Shown here in pieces: positions 10,351 through 20,539 of a DNA stretch of 64,000 bases. Numbering within the stretch: position 1 is the stretch's first letter; every line of letters starts with the position of its first letter. Source of the DNA: Streptomyces thinghirensis (lineage in GTDB: Bacteria > Actinomycetota > Actinomycetia > Streptomycetales > Streptomycetaceae). The stretch spans positions 18,148 to 82,147 of the forward strand of contig JAKFGP010000014.1 in NCBI GenBank assembly GCA_021502835.1, given 5' to 3'. The position numbers were made by a program, and so were the translations under genes. The notes beneath the pieces were generated by a model. The model saw only the letters and a list, made by a program, of their open reading frames with translations. It had not been told where the DNA came from and searched no databases.

Positions 10351-11296
10351 CTACCTGACACGGCCGGCCAAACGGTCGACCTCGCGCGCGGTCTCATGTG
10401 CCTCCCGCTCGGCCCGGGAGAGCGCGTCGGCGGCCGTGCGCCTCCGCTGCTCGGCGTCGCGCCGCTCCCGCTCGGCCCGGTCGAGTTCCTCGTGTGCCTG
10501 CCTCAGTCGTTGCTCCGCGGCGGACACCTCCTCGCGTGCCCGCCCGTGTTCCTCGTCGGTCTGCCGCAGGGGACGCCTCGGCGTCGGCCTCTTCCGCGCG
10601 TCTGTCACTCAGCTGTCGCGCGGCTTCCTCCGCGGCCTGTTCGGCCCGGGCGAGTTCTTCCTGGCGTTTGCGGCGCCGCTCGGCGAGTTCGTCCCGAGCC
10701 CGGCCCGCGGGCGCGCGCCGAGGGTGTCCGGCCGGGGCCGCTCGCGCGGTGCGGGTTGGGCCGGCGCGATGTCCGAGGGGAACTCCGACGGCGGGGTGAG
10801 GGAGACCTCCAGGCGTCCGCCTGCCCACTGGCCGGCCGCGTCCGGGTCCGCGAGGACCGCGCGCAGGGTCGACTCGACCTCCCGCTGCGCCGCTTGCGAC
10901 AGTTGGTGCCCGGCCTCGCGGGAGAGCTGGGCGGCCTGCCGGGACAGGGCGGAGACGATGTGCCGACGCTGCGCGGAGAGTTCCTTGAGGCCGGTCGCGT
11001 CCAGGGGTGCGGTGTGCCTCGCGCAGCGCCTGCCCCAGCTCCAGGAACCGCCGGCTCTCCTCCGGTCGGGAGCGCCTCAGCAGGTTCGCCGCCCAGGCCG
11101 CCAGCGTGGGCCGACGGGCGGCGTGGATGCAGCGGGCGTCCTCCTTGCGGCCGGCCGTTCTGGCGGCCGCGGCGTGTTCCTCACGACGGGCGACGAATTC
11201 GGACGGCGGCGTCGCGTAGAGCTCGTCGAGGACCGCCTCGACCGGCTCGACGTCGTGATCGCCGGTCTCCCGCCGGCGCCCGCCCTTGCGCTGCAT
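10351..11296 (-). CDS. Coiled-coil hypothetical protein
   Basis: About 315 residues, start MQRKGGRRRETGDHDVEPVE at 11296. The first third is conserved actinobacterial text: LDELYATPPSEFVARREEHA, HAARRPTLAAWAANLLRRSR, PEESRRFLELGQALREA. The middle, in another frame, reads LKELSAQRRHIVSALSRQAA, AQREVESTLRAVLADPDAA and GRLEVSLTPPSEFPSDIAPA. The last third is a long charged coiled coil (EEVSAAEQRLRQAHEELDRA and ERERRDAEQRRRTAADALSR) ending ETAREVDRLAGRVR. No catalytic motif is seen. The DUF488 gene ends 22 bp upstream on the same strand, so the two are probably co-transcribed. Function is unknown to me. Confidence 0.7.
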
Positions 11297-11318
11297 GTCC
11301 GCTGCCTCCGCCTCGCCG

Positions 11319-11895
11319 CTACGACCGTCCCGACCTCGACGCGGCCGACTTCGCCGCCGCTTTCTCGTCGTCGTAGACGAGGAGGCCGTCCGTCCGCAGT
11401 CGAGCGCCGGGGGTGGGGGAGTGGGCCGTCAGGCGGCCGTCGTGCATGAGGTGGTCCACGGGCGTGCCGCGGGCCAGGACGGCGAAGTCGGCGATGATGC
11501 GCCGGTGGCACACGCCACCACACCGCTTCGCCGCACATGACCGCGGTGCGTTCCCGCGCCGCCTGCTCCAGCAGCTCGTCCATGGCGGTGACGAACTCCG
11601 GCGTGCGGGTGTGTCCGGCGTACCCGCGGAACGAGGTGTTGCGCCAGATGACGTCGGGCGAGTCCGGTACCGGCTTGCGGAAGCCGCCCAGGCGCTGCTC
11701 CCACCGGTAGGCGAGGCCCCTCCTCGGGCATCCACCCGGCGAGCCGGTCCCGGGAGCAGGTCGGGGTCGCGGCGGCTGCCGGGGCGCCGTCCTGACGTCG
11801 ACCACGGCGGCGATGTCGGCACCACGCAGCAGTTCGGCCAGCGCGGAGCGGCCCGCGGTGCCGTGCCCGAACGTGACCAGGTGAGGCTGGGACAT
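11319..11895 (-). CDS. DUF488 family protein
   Basis: About 190 residues from the ATG at 11895: MSQPHLVTFGHGTAGRSALA. Family marks are HG near the N-terminus, IAAVVDVRTAPGSRRDP (DVR motif), RWEQRLGGFRKP, FRGYAGHTRTPEF, and the Cys/His cluster TAVMCGEAVWWRCHRRIIA. That CxE-x-x-x-x-CHRR pattern is the hallmark of DUF488, whose biochemical role is not settled. Two frame changes fall near 11725 and 11515. It ends with VYDDEKAAAKSAASRSGRS 22 bp before the coiled-coil gene. Confidence 0.85.
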
Positions 11896-12057
11896 GTCGT
11901 CGGGGTCCCCTCGCTGCCTGCGCTCATGCCTCCTGTGTACGGTCCGCGGACCGCCCCGCGACCCGGGGGCGGGCCTCATGCGGGCGACGGTCGATTCGGA
12001 CGGTCCCCGAATTCGGACGGTCCCTGGCACCGGCATGGCTCCTTCCGCCGAAGGAAC

Positions 12058-12619
12058 CTAGTCGCCGTCGCTCCCGGCCCGCGACCACTCCTCACGCAGG
12101 ATGCCGAACAGCACCCGGTCGTAGCGCCGGCCGTCCATCAGCACGGCGGAGCGCAGCCGGCCCTCCTCGCGGAAGCCCAGCTTCGTGAACGAACGCATGG
12201 CACGCTCGTTGCCGCTCCAGGTGTCCAGCTCCAGCCGGTTGAGACCGTACGCGCCGAACAGGTGGTCCACGAGCAGCCGCAGCGCCTCCGACCCGTGGCC
12301 GCGCCCCCAGAACTCCTTCTCGCCGATAGTGATGCCCAGGGTGGCCACCCCGGCGTACGGGTCCAGGTCGCGGTAGTCGGCCATGCCTATCACCCCGCCG
12401 CCGGCCGTGTCCTCGACCGTGAACACGGCCGACTCCCCTCGGGCTGAGCCGCAGCATGGTGTCGAAGGCGAGCGTGATCGCCTCCGCCGTCACGGGGCCG
12501 AAACACGGGTCTCCGGCAGCCGCCCAGCGCACCACCTGGGGATCGTTGCGCCACCGGAGATGATGCGCCGCGTCCTCTGCACGCAGCGCGCGCAACCTCG
12601 TCAACCCGCCTTTGATCAT
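12058..12619 (-). CDS. GNAT family N-acetyltransferase (RimJ/RimL-like)
   Basis: About 187 residues. The start MIKGGLTRLRALRAEDAAHH (12619) and LRWRNDPQVVRWAAAGDP are typical of the RimJ/L branch. After a frame change near 12435 come VFTVEDTAGGGVIGMADYRD, LGITIGEKEFWGRGHGSEAL (acetyl-CoA pyrophosphate loop, R/Q-x-x-G-x-G/A form GRGHGS), LNRLELDTWSGNERAMRSF and KLGFREEGRLRSAVLMDG. It acetylates an amino group using acetyl-CoA; the acceptor cannot be told. It lies 33 bp downstream of the FBP gene on the same strand, so it may belong to the same transcript. Confidence 0.85.
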
Positions 12620-12652
12620 TACCGGATCATAAGAGGTGTCGCGGAACGCCTG

Positions 12653-13145
12653 TCATGCGATGACCTTGTCGACGAATGCCGCGAGGTTCGCCACGGTCCC
12701 GCCGGATCTTCTCCTCCTGCGTGATCGTCTCGTGCAGTCGCGCGCCGGCGCCCGCATCCCGCTTGCCCCGCACATACAGCGAACAGGCCAGGTCGCTGCA
12801 TATGTAGGCGCCCACCGAGTTGCCCTGCTGCCCGGCCTTGCCCGCCTTCGGCGCGACCATCAGGGAGACGCCGCCGGAGTGGGTGGTCAGGCACATCGAG
12901 CACATGCTGCGGCGTGCCTGCCCGGAGGCGGCGCCGGAGGAGCGCAGCGCGAGTGCCGTCGGACGGCCGCCCAGTTCGGTCACCAGGTAGGCGCGGTCCG
13001 GCGCCTGGGGATCCCGCCAGCCGAAGTAGTCCAGGTCGTCCCACGGGCGGTCGGCCAGGTCGTGGGGTATGGACAGGCGCTTGGCCGCGCCCTTGGTGCA
13101 GTTCACGAAGGCGGCACGGATCTCTTTGTCGGTCAACGGGTTCAT
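12653..13145 (-). CDS. FBP (EF-G-binding, FusB-like) zinc-finger protein
   Basis: About 164 residues from the ATG at 13145 (MNPLTDKEIRAAFVNCTKGA). The body reads DRPWDDLDYFGWRDPQAPDR and ELGGRPTALALRSSG. A four-Cys zinc finger follows: SMCSMCLTTHSGGVSLM and, about 25 residues on, GAYICSDLACSLYVRGKR. This is the FBP domain first found in FusB/FusC proteins that bind elongation factor G on the ribosome and can give fusidic acid tolerance. The end is reached through a frame change near 12690 (TVANLAAFVDKVIA). It is divergent from a TetR gene, with one palindromic operator between them, so that TetR protein probably represses it. Confidence 0.85.
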
Positions 13146-13158
13146 ACACATGAGGCTA

Positions 13159-13183
13159 AGTTGCCTAAAGAGTTTAGGCAACT
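13159..13183. promoter_or_regulatory. 25-bp perfect palindrome, probable TetR operator
   Basis: Two perfect 11-bp arms, AGTTGCCTAAA (13159-13169) and TTTAGGCAACT (13173-13183), are separated by the 3-base spacer GAG. The site lies 13 bp before the FBP start (13145) and 33 bp before the TetR start (13217), so one bound repressor could close both promoters. It is markedly A/T-rich against its surroundings. A further partial half-site (GTTCAGGC) lies near 13193-13200. Confidence 0.75.
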
Positions 13184-13216
13184 GCATAATGAGTTCAGGC
13201 TATCGGAAGGATGACT

Positions 13217-13788
13217 ATGGTGCGGGTGGGGCTGACCACGGAACGCCTGGTCCGGGCGGGCGCGGAACTGGCCGACGAGGTCGGCTTCGACCAGAGTGAC
13301 GGTCTCCGCGCTGGCCAGGCACTTCGACGTCAAGGTCGCGAGTCTGTACTCGCACGTCAGGAACTCCCAGGACCTCAAGACCCGGATCGCCCTGCTGGCC
13401 CTCGCCGAACTCGCCGACCGGGGCGCCACGGCGCTGGCCGGGCGGGCCGGCAAAGACGCCCTCGCCGCCTTCGCGAACGTCTACCGCGACTACGCCCGGG
13501 AACCCCGGCCGGTACGCCGCCGGCCCAGCTGCGGCTCGACGCGGAGACGGCGGCGGCCAGCGCGGGCGTCCGCCACGCACAGATGACCCGGGCCATCCTG
13601 CGCGGCTACGACCTGGCCGAACCCGACCAGACCCACGCCGTCCGACTCCTGGGCAGCGTCTTCCACGGCTACGTCAGTCTGGAGATGGGCGGCGGCTTCG
13701 GCCACAGCGCGCCCCGGACACCCAGGAGACGTGGACCCGGATCGTGGACGCACTCGACGCCCTGCTGCGCAACTGGCCCGCGGCGTGA
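13217..13788 (+). CDS. TetR family regulator with WHG-type C-terminal domain
   Basis: About 190 residues. The ATG at 13217 is chosen because GGAAGG lies 6 bases before it; the ATG at 13211 touches that site. The N-terminal HTH reads RLVRAGAELADEVGFDQVTV, SALARHFDVKVASLYSHVRN. The effector domain has LALAELADRGATALAGRAG and FANVYRDYAREHPGRYAA, typical of the WHG branch, then RLLGSVFHGYVSLEMGGGFG and the end RIVDALDALLRNWPAA. Frame changes fall near 13300, 13505 and 13720. It likely represses itself and the divergent FBP gene through the 13159-13183 palindrome. The ligand is unknown. Confidence 0.85.
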
Positions 13789-13834
13789 ACCATCCCGCCC
13801 CGCGGCCGAACACACCCCCACAGCCGGAGACGAC

Positions 13835-15013
13835 ATGCACACCACGGACGACTGGATCACCACGCCGATCACCATGAACCTCCTGCGTGGTGCCCTCGAC
13901 CTCGAGCGCACCGAGCAGGGCCTGCTGCCGCACCGGCTGCCCGCCCGGGCCCGCGCCCGGAACACCGACGGACAGTTGGCCATGGCCGAGTCCCAGCCCT
14001 CCGGCGTACGCCTGGCCCTGCGCACCCGGGCCACCGCCCTCGAACTGGACACCCTGCCCACCAAGCGGGTCTACGCCGGCGTCCCGCCGCGCCCGGACGG
14101 CGTGTACGACCTGCTCGTCGACGGCCGCCCGGCGGGCCGGGGCGGTGTCGCGGGCGGCAACACCCTGACCATCGACATGACCACCGGCACGACGGCCGTC
14201 GAACCCGGTCCCGTCGGCACCCTCCGCTTCGCGGGCCTCGCCCGAGGGCGCCAAGGACATCGAGATCTGGCTGCCGCACAACGAGGACCACCGAACTCGT
14301 CGCCCTGCGCACGAACGCCCCCGTCGAGCCCGCCCCGGACCCGGGCCGCAGGGTCTGGCTGCACCACGGCAGCTCGATCAGCCACGGCTCCGACGCCGCG
14401 AGCCCCACCACCACCTGGCCCGCACTCGCGGCCTCCCTCGGCGGCGTCGAACTCGTCAACCTGGGCCTGGCGGGCAGCGCCCTGCTCGACCCCTTCACCG
14501 CGCAGGCCCTGCGCGACACCCCCGCCGATCTGATCAGCCTCAAGATCGGCATCAACATCGTCAACGCGGACGTCATGCGCCTGCGTGCCTTCGGCCCCGC
14601 CGTCCACGGCTTCCTCGACACCGTCCGCGACGGCCACCCCGCCACCCCGCTGCTGGTCGTCTCGCCCATCCTGTCCCCCATCCACGAGGACACCCCCGGC
14701 CCCAGCGCGCCCGACTTCTCCCCATCTCCCCGAGGGGCGACTGCGCTTCACGGCCATGGGCGACCCGGCGGAACGCGCGAGCGGCAAACTGACCCTGAAC
14801 ACCGTCCGGGACGAGCTGGCCCGGATCGTCGGGCAGCGGGCGGCCGACGACCCGAACCTGCACTACCTCGACGGCCGTGACCTCTACGGCGAAGCCGACT
14901 CCGCCGAACTGCCCCTGCCCGACGACCTCCACCCGGACGCGGCCACCCACCGCCGCATCGGCGAACGCTTCGCCAAGCTGGTCTTCACCGACCACGGCGC
15001 GTTCACGGGCTGA
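13835..15013 (+). CDS. SGNH/GDSL hydrolase family protein
   Basis: About 392 residues, ATG at 13835 (MHTTDDWITTPITMNLLRGA). The N-terminal half is a beta-rich domain (TRATALELDTLPTKRVY). The C-terminal half carries the SGNH blocks: block I RVWLHHGSSISHGSD with the nucleophile Ser, block II VNLGLAGSALLDPF (Gly), block III SLKIGINIVNAD (Asn), and block V DDLHPDAATHRRIG with the Asp-x-x-His pair. It should hydrolyse esters, probably of carbohydrate or lipid. It starts 46 bp after the TetR gene on the same strand and may be co-transcribed. No signal peptide is seen, so it is likely cytoplasmic. Three frame changes fall near 14245, 14290 and 14725. Confidence 0.85.
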
Positions 15014-15068
15014 CCCACAACCCTGCTGTGCGTCCCGGCCTGCCGGCCCTCCGACGCTCCCCGGCCGC

Positions 15069-15770
15069 TCATGTGCCGACGACCGCGGCGAAGCGCCGGG
15101 CGACCTCGCGCCAGACCACTTCGGCCGCGGTCTCGTCGCGTTCCGCCCGGCGGGAGAGTTCCGCCGGGTCCAGGCCCTTGGCCCGAATCCGCTCCGGAGC
15201 CCACGACCGGACCCGGTCCGCGCCCGCCTCGGGGTGGAACTGCATCCCCCCACGCCCGGTCGCCGACCCGGAACGCCTGGTACGGGCACCGCTCGCTCTC
15301 CACCAGCCAGGCGGCGCCCCGGCGGCAGGGCGGTGACGGCGTCCACATGGTGCTCGACCGCCGTCACCTCGCTCCGGCGGACCTCGGAAGAGCGGATCAC
15401 TCCCGGTCTCCGCCCGCAGGGTGAGCGGCGTGCTGCCGAACTCCGGTTCGCCGTGGTCGGCCCGGACCGTTCCTCCCGCGACATGGGCGAGGAGTTGTCC
15501 GCCGAGGCAGATCCCGAACACGGGGACACCTCGCTCCACCGCCTCGGCGACCAGTGCCCGGGTGGGCGCGAGCCAGGGCGCGCGGACGTCGTCGTCGGGC
15601 AGGTAGCCGCCGCCGAGCACCATGACGCCCTCGTGCGCCAGGCGCCGGGGGAGCGGCGCACCGGCGTACGCGTGGACCACGTCCAGTGCCGGCCCGTCCG
15701 AGGCCAGCCAGTCACCGAACCGGCCCGGCCCGCCGTCCGGACCGTTCTGCACCACCAGCAGCCGCGACAT
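15069..15770 (-). CDS. Class I glutamine amidotransferase-like protein
   Basis: About 233 residues from the ATG at 15770 with GAGGAG upstream. MSRLLVVQNGPDGGPGRFGD is followed by EGVMVLGGGYLPDDDVRAPW and the nucleophile motif GVPVFGICLGGQLLAHVAGG. Two compensating frame changes (about 15385 and 15255) hide HHVDAVTALPPGAAWLVES and QAFRVGDRAWGMQFHPEAGA, which holds the catalytic His and the Glu/Asp of the triad (QFHPE). Similar stand-alone proteins are annotated as GMP-synthase-like amidotransferases, and the substrate is unknown. It converges with the SGNH gene. Confidence 0.85.
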   Translation of the reverse strand: MSRLLVVQNGPDGGPGRFGDWLASDGPALDVVHAYAGAPLPRRLAHEGVMVLGGGYLPDDDVRAPWLAPTRALVAEAVERGVPVFGICLGGQLLAHVAGGTVRADHGEPEFGSTPLTLRAETGSDPLFRGPPERGDGGRAPCGRRHRPAAGAPPGWWRASGARTRRSGSATGRGGMQFHPEAGADRVRSWAPERIRAKGLDPAELSRRAERDETAAEVVWREVARRFAAVVGT

Positions 15771-15848
15771 CGCCCACTCCTCGCTTCACACCCCTCGGAC
15801 ACCGTCCCACTGCCCAGGACGGGGAGGGCCGCAACCCTCCGGCCGGAT

Positions 15849-17487
15849 CTAGGGCTCGCGGCGCGATGCGTCCGGGTCGCCGTCCAGTACGGTCAACAGC
15901 ACCGGCACGTCGGCCAGTTCGGTGGCCGGCACGGTGAGCGGGTCGGCGGCGAGGACCGTCAGGTCCGCGCGGTGCCCGACGGCGATCCGGCCGGCCTCGT
16001 CCTCCTCGCCCGCCGCGTACGCCGCGTTGACGGTCATGCCGCGCAGCGCCTCCAGCGCCGTCAGTGCCTGTTCCGGGCCGTGCGGGTCCCGGCCGAGGTG
16101 GCGGGTCGGCCGGCGGTGACGGGCGCCCGCCATGACGCCCAGCGGCGGGTAGGGAGGCGATGGGCCAGTCGGGAGCCGAGGACCACGACGGCACCGGGAG
16201 TCGTGCAGGTCGCGGCAGCTGGCCAGGCCCGCGAGGCGCGCGGCTCGCCCCAGCCGGCGGGACCAGTTGTCGGTGTGGTCGGCGCGGGTGAAGTCGCAGC
16301 AGTGGGGTGGGCTGCATGGACGCCACGACGCCGAGCTCGGCGAACCGGCGCAGGGTGTCGTCCGGGACGGTCTCGATGTGCTCGACCCGGTGCCGCACCC
16401 CGCGTCCGCCCCGGCCTGCGCCTTCTCGACGGCATCGAGCACATGACGTACGGCGGCGTCGCCGATCGCGTGGGTGGCCGTGGGCACCCCGGCCCGGTGC
16501 AGCTCGCCGATGACCCGGGTGTACTCCTCCGGGTCCGGCCAGAAGGCGTGCCGGGACTCGCCGTGGCAGTCCGGCTGCTCCAGCCAGGCGGTGCCGTTGT
16601 CGACCGTCCCGTCCATGAAGATCTTGACGCCGGCGGTCCGCCACAGCCGCCCGCCCGCACCCTGCTGCCCGATGAGCGTGCGCACACCCTCGGCGTCGAT
16701 GCCGGGCTGGCACCACGGCGCCACCCGCAGCCGCAGCGGCAGCCGTCCGGCCTGGTCCAGGTCACCGTAGAAGGCGAGGCTGTCGCCGTTCGCGTCCATG
16801 ACATGACCGCCCGTCGCGGGCCGGTGGCGGCCATGGCGCGCAGGGCCGCGGCAGCCGGTCGCGGCGCTCGCGTGTGGGCTGCGGAGCTATCCGCTCCACC
16901 AGCTCGCACGCGGCGTCCTCCGGCAGCAGACCGGTCGGCGTGCCGTCCGCGTCGCAGACCACCTCCGCCGTGGCCTGGTCGAAGGTGCGCGGCCCGTCCA
17001 CCCGCGCCAGCTCCAGCGCGCGCCGGCTGGCGAGCATGGGTGCGCGTCGAAGAGCAGCAACAGCAAGGGCACGCCGTCGAGTACGGCGTCGAAGGGTGCC
17101 GTCTCGACGGGGCGGCCGGCGAAGACGTTGGGGTCGAGGCCCCAGGCGTGCAGCCACGCCCCGGGGCGAGGTCAGTACCGCGCGGGCCAGCGCCTCGCGT
17201 ACCTGGCCGACGTCGGTGCAGCCCGACAGGTCGAGACCGTGGGTCAGCTCGGCGCCCGGAGACGGGAAGGTGGATGTGCCCGTCCACCAGGCCGGGCGTC
17301 ATCCCCGGGCGGCGCCCTTGAGGGGTCGACCACCGTGGTGGAGGCGTCCGCGAGCGCGCGGATGTCCCGGTCGTCACCGAGGGCGGAAATCCGGCGATCG
17401 GCCGCGGCCAGCGCGGTCGGGGCGAGGATTTCCCCGGTGACCGGGTCGAGCAGCCGGGCCGAGAGCAGGATGAGGAGAGGTGCGCAC
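15849..17487 (-). CDS. Amidohydrolase family protein (YtcJ-like)
   Basis: About 540 residues. The GTG at 17487 has AAGGAG 5 bases upstream, and that ribosome site lies inside the 3' end of the TetR gene. Text across frames: ARLLDPVTGEILAPTALAAA, then MPGLVDGHIHPVSG-like metal-binding HxH near 17300, VPLLLLLFDAHPMLASRRAL, DQATAEVVCDADGTPTGLLP, HVMDANGDSLAFYGDLDQAG, VKIFMDGTVDNGTAWLEQP (metal-ligand region), ATHAIGDAAVRHVLDAVEKA (conserved His), RVEHIETVPDDTLRRFAELG, VVVLGSDWPIASYPPLGVMA (catalytic Asp) and GRIAVGHRADLTVLAADPL. It hydrolyses an amide or related C-N bond, and the substrate is unknown. With a permease divergent from its regulator, a nutrient-scavenging role is likely. Confidence 0.85.
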
Positions 17488-17489
17488 GG

Positions 17490-18163
17490 TCACTCCTTGG
17501 GGGCGGGGCGGTTCGGGGTGTCGGGGTCGTCAGGTGCCTGCGGGGCAGGCCCAGTTCGCGTTCCGCCGTGGTGACGGGCATCAGCCGGACCAGCGGGCGG
17601 ATCGTCAGTGGTGTCGGCGCTGTTGACGAGCATGCCGAGACCGTCGAGGACGACCAGGATCTGGATGGCGGCCACCAGCGGGTCCTCGGTGGGAACTCGC
17701 CCGCCGCACGCCTTCGCGGATGAGCGACTCCATCCGGTCCGCCAGGCGGCCTCCGGACGGCGACACGGTCGCGCAGCGTGGGCCGGTAGCGGCTCAGGTC
17801 TGCCGGGCGTTGAGCCAGAGCCGGCTGATGTCGTCGAACCCTCGCTCCGGTCGCTTGGGCGAAGAACCGCGCCAGATGCCGCGTCGGCGTCGCACCGGCC
17901 AGGGTCGGCAGGCAGGAGCGTCTCCAACTCGGCGTCCGCGGCAGTCGCCGTGGCCTCGGCCACCAGGTCCTCCACTGCGGGGAAGTAGTGACTGATCCAG
18001 CTCCCGGGCGGACGTCGAGGTTCCTCGGCGATCCGCCTCGGGGTGATGCACTCCAGTCCCTTCGGTCAGTGCGACACCGTAGCTGCGGCAACGATTTCCG
18101 CACGTCTGGCCGCTGGAGTTTGCGGATTCGCTTGTTCGGGACGCTTGACGGCATGGAATCCAT
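17490..18163 (-). CDS. TetR family transcriptional regulator
   Basis: Starts at the ATG at 18163 (MDSMPSSVPNKRIRKLQRPD). The HTH region is damaged by frame changes but shows VRKSL, then PRRIAEE and a recognition segment near GSISHYFPAVEDLVAEATA. The C-terminal part reads DPLVAAIQILVVLDGLGMLV, NSADTTDDPLVRLMPV and ends NRPAPKE. Its TGA (17490-17492) overlaps the ribosome-site region of the amidohydrolase gene, so the two are translationally coupled. The divergent NCS1 permease starts 60 bp away. It probably controls both the hydrolase and the permease. Confidence 0.72.
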
Positions 18164-18223
18164 GCTATTGAGTGTGCGACCAACAAGCAAGCAGGTGGGA
18201 TACTGTGCACCCCGGAGAGCCTC

Positions 18224-19722
18224 ATGGCGTCCACGATCCCCGACCCGCACCCCGGCACCGGCGCCCGCGCGTCAGGAGGCTCTCGCCACCCCAGCCCCCG
18301 TCGGAACGGGCGGGCCGCGTCGAGGCCCACGGCATCGACCACATCCCCGACCACGAACGCCACGGCAACCGAGAGCCCAGCTCTTCTCCGTCTGGGCGGC
18401 GGCCAACGTCGCCTATCTCAACCTGGTGACCGGCGGCGCCCCGATCCTCGTGGGCCTGACTCCCACGGCGGGCCCTCGCGGTGATCGTCGTGGGCAACCT
18501 GTTCCGGCTGCTCACTGGCCTGCCTTGCCATATCCGGCCCGGCGGCGGGCGCCGCCGGCAGCGGGAGTCGTCACGCGGGCGATGTACGGGGTGCGCGGCA
18601 ACCGCGTGAACAACGCGGTCGTCGGCTGGCTCATCTCCGTCTGCTACTTCGCCCTCAACCTGGCCGCCGCCGCATGCGCCGCCTTCGCCCTCGTCCAGAT
18701 GGCCGGCATCACCGCGACCACCGGCGTTCAGGTCGTCGTGGTGATGGTCGTCGCCGCCCTCACCCTGACCATCGGGGTCTACGGCCACGGCATGATCATG
18801 AAGCTGTACCTCCCGATCCACTCACCCTGACGGCCGCCGCCGCCGTCGTCGCGGTCGGCGATGTTCCGGCACACCGACTTCGCGTACCTACCGGCCGAAC
18901 CGCTCACCGGCACCGATCTGTGGGCGGTCTGATCGCCGGCGTCACCCCTCATCCGGATCCGGCCCGGCTCTCGTACACCACCAGCGCCGACTTCTCCCGC
19001 TACCTGCCCCGCACGACGTCCCCCAAGGCGATCGCCGGCTGGACCGCCCTGGGCGGCTTCCTGCCCGGCGTGCTCGTCTGCTCCCTCGGCGCCCTCGCCG
19101 CGACCGCCGTCGACATGACGGACCCGCAGGACCGGTCTGCGGCAGCTCCTGCCCGGCGGTTCGGCCCGGTGTTCCTGCTCGCCCTGGTCCTCGGCACCAT
19201 CGCCATCAACGCCCTGACCGCCTACAGCGCGGGCCTCGCCCTCCAGGCCGTCGGCATCCGCATCCGCCGCTCGCTCAGCGTGCTCCGCCGACGGACGCGG
19301 CTGCGTCGCCCTCACCCTGTACGGGCTCCTCGCCTCCGACTTCCTCGACACCGTCAGCAACGTCCTCCAGCTCACCGTCGTCCTCCTCGGCCCCGCCATG
19401 GCCGTCTACGCCACGGACATCGTGCTGCGCCGCAACCGCTACGACGGCCGGGCCTGATGGACGAGACACCCGGCAGCGCCTTCTGGTACACCGCCGGTGT
19501 CAACCTTCGGCGGGCACGCCCTGGCCTCGCCGGCGGCGTCACTGGCCGCGCTGAGCGTCAACACCCTCTACACCGAGCCCATCGCACGCGCCCTGGGCGG
19601 CTGGACCTCGCCCTGCCGGCGGGCATCGTCGTCGCCTCCCGCTGTTCTACGCGGTCCTGGCGCGCGGCGGAAAATCCGGGCGCCGGCGGCCAGACGAGCG
19701 GTACGGTCCCTCGCATGTCTGA
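18224..19722 (+). CDS. NCS1-family permease (cytosine/purine/allantoin type)
   Basis: About 490 residues. The ATG at 18224 follows GGAGAG. The conserved start of the transporter is RVEAHGIDHIPDHERHGNPR, ELFSVWAAANVAYLNLVTGG (NCS1 signature region), then the helices QALAVIVVGNLF, SVVTRAMYGVRGNRVNNAVV, GWLISVCYFALNLAAAACAA, VVVVMVVAALTLTIGVYGHG, PLSYTTSADFSRYLP (typical NCS1 TM6 region), LLALVLGTIAINALTAYSAG and ALTLYGLLASDFLDTVSNVL. About 12 TM segments. It imports a nucleobase, hydantoin or related compound with a cation. The C-terminus is uncertain: one reading stops at 19722 and overlaps the next start by 8 bases. Frame changes are many. Confidence 0.82.
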
Positions 19723-20459
19723 CGAGGACCGGCTACTTCGGGGAAAGCGTCGCCGCGCACTACGACGAGTCGGCGGCGGACCGGTTCACACCCGAGGCGG
19801 TGGATCCCGCCGTCGACCTGCTGACGGAACTGGCGGGCACCGGCCGGGCACGCTCGAGTTCGGCGTCGGCACCGGCCGGATCGCGCTGGCCCTGGCGGGG
19901 CGCGCGGAGTCCCGGTACCACGGCATCGACATGTCCGGGCCATGACCTCCCGGCTGAGTGCCAAGCCGGGCGGCGACTGCCGTAGGGGTGACCATCGGCG
20001 ACTTCGCGACGACTCCGGGCACCGGGCTTCTTCACGGTCGCCCTACCTCGTCTTCAACACCATCAACAACCTGACGACGCAGGACGCCCAGGTCGACTGC
20101 TGCCGCAACGCTGCCGACCATCTGGAGCCCGGCGGCTGCTTCGTCATCGAGGTGGGCGTGCCGGAGCTGCGTCGGCTGCCCCGGGACGAGACCGCCGTGC
20201 CGTTCCGCATCGGCCCGACCGGGTGGGCGTTCGACACCGACGACACCGCCACCCAGGCGATGAGTTCGAACTACGTCACCCTCGTGGACGGACGCCCCAG
20301 TGCGAGTACTACCCTTCCGGTACGTGTGGCCTTCGAACTCGACCTGATGGCCGGCTCGCCGGACTGCAGCTGCGCGACCGGTGGGAGGTGGACCCGGAAG
20401 CCGTTCACCCACGAGAGCGACGGCCACATGCATGGTCTGGGAGAAGCCCCGCCGACTGA
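19715..20459 (+). CDS. Class I SAM-dependent methyltransferase
   Basis: About 245 residues from the ATG at 19715 (MSDED, then GYFGESVAAHYDESAADRFT). Motif I is LEFGVGTGRIALALAGRG, the acidic loop VPVHGIDMS follows, and after frame changes come VAYLVFNTINNLTTQDAQVD (motif IV region) and HLEPGGCFVIEVGVPELRRL. The C-terminal half shows GWAFDTDDTATQAMSSNYVT, LVDGRPQCEYYPFRYVW and KPFTHESDGHVMVWEKPR. It transfers a methyl group to an unidentified acceptor. The start overlaps the likely end of the permease gene. The stop at 20459 is the most economical reading but depends on one corrected frame. Confidence 0.8.
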
Positions 20460-20498
20460 CCGGCCGGTCCGGGCCATGCCGGTCGGCGCTGCTCCGAT

Positions 20499-20526
20499 CC
20501 GGTCTGGTCGGTCCGGTCTGGTCCGG
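20499..20526. repeat. 14-bp imperfect tandem repeat between convergent genes
   Basis: CCGGTCTGGTCGGT (20499-20512) is followed directly by CCGGTCTGGTCCGG (20513-20526). It sits between the 3' ends of the methyltransferase and the FemX-like gene, and it may be what prevents finding a clear stop for the latter. No function is assigned. Confidence 0.5.
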
Positions 20527-20539
20527 GACGACTCCAGCG

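Noticed and set aside
14877..17321. Plus-strand open frame of 814 codons
   Set aside because: It lies antisense to the amidotransferase and amidohydrolase genes and is Arg/Pro/Gly-rich without any family text. High-GC DNA commonly leaves the opposite strand open.
16061..18250. Minus-strand open frame of 729 codons that looks like a TetR-amidohydrolase fusion
   Set aside because: The text switches frame relative to both families many times. The separate genes with a coupled stop and start explain the region better.
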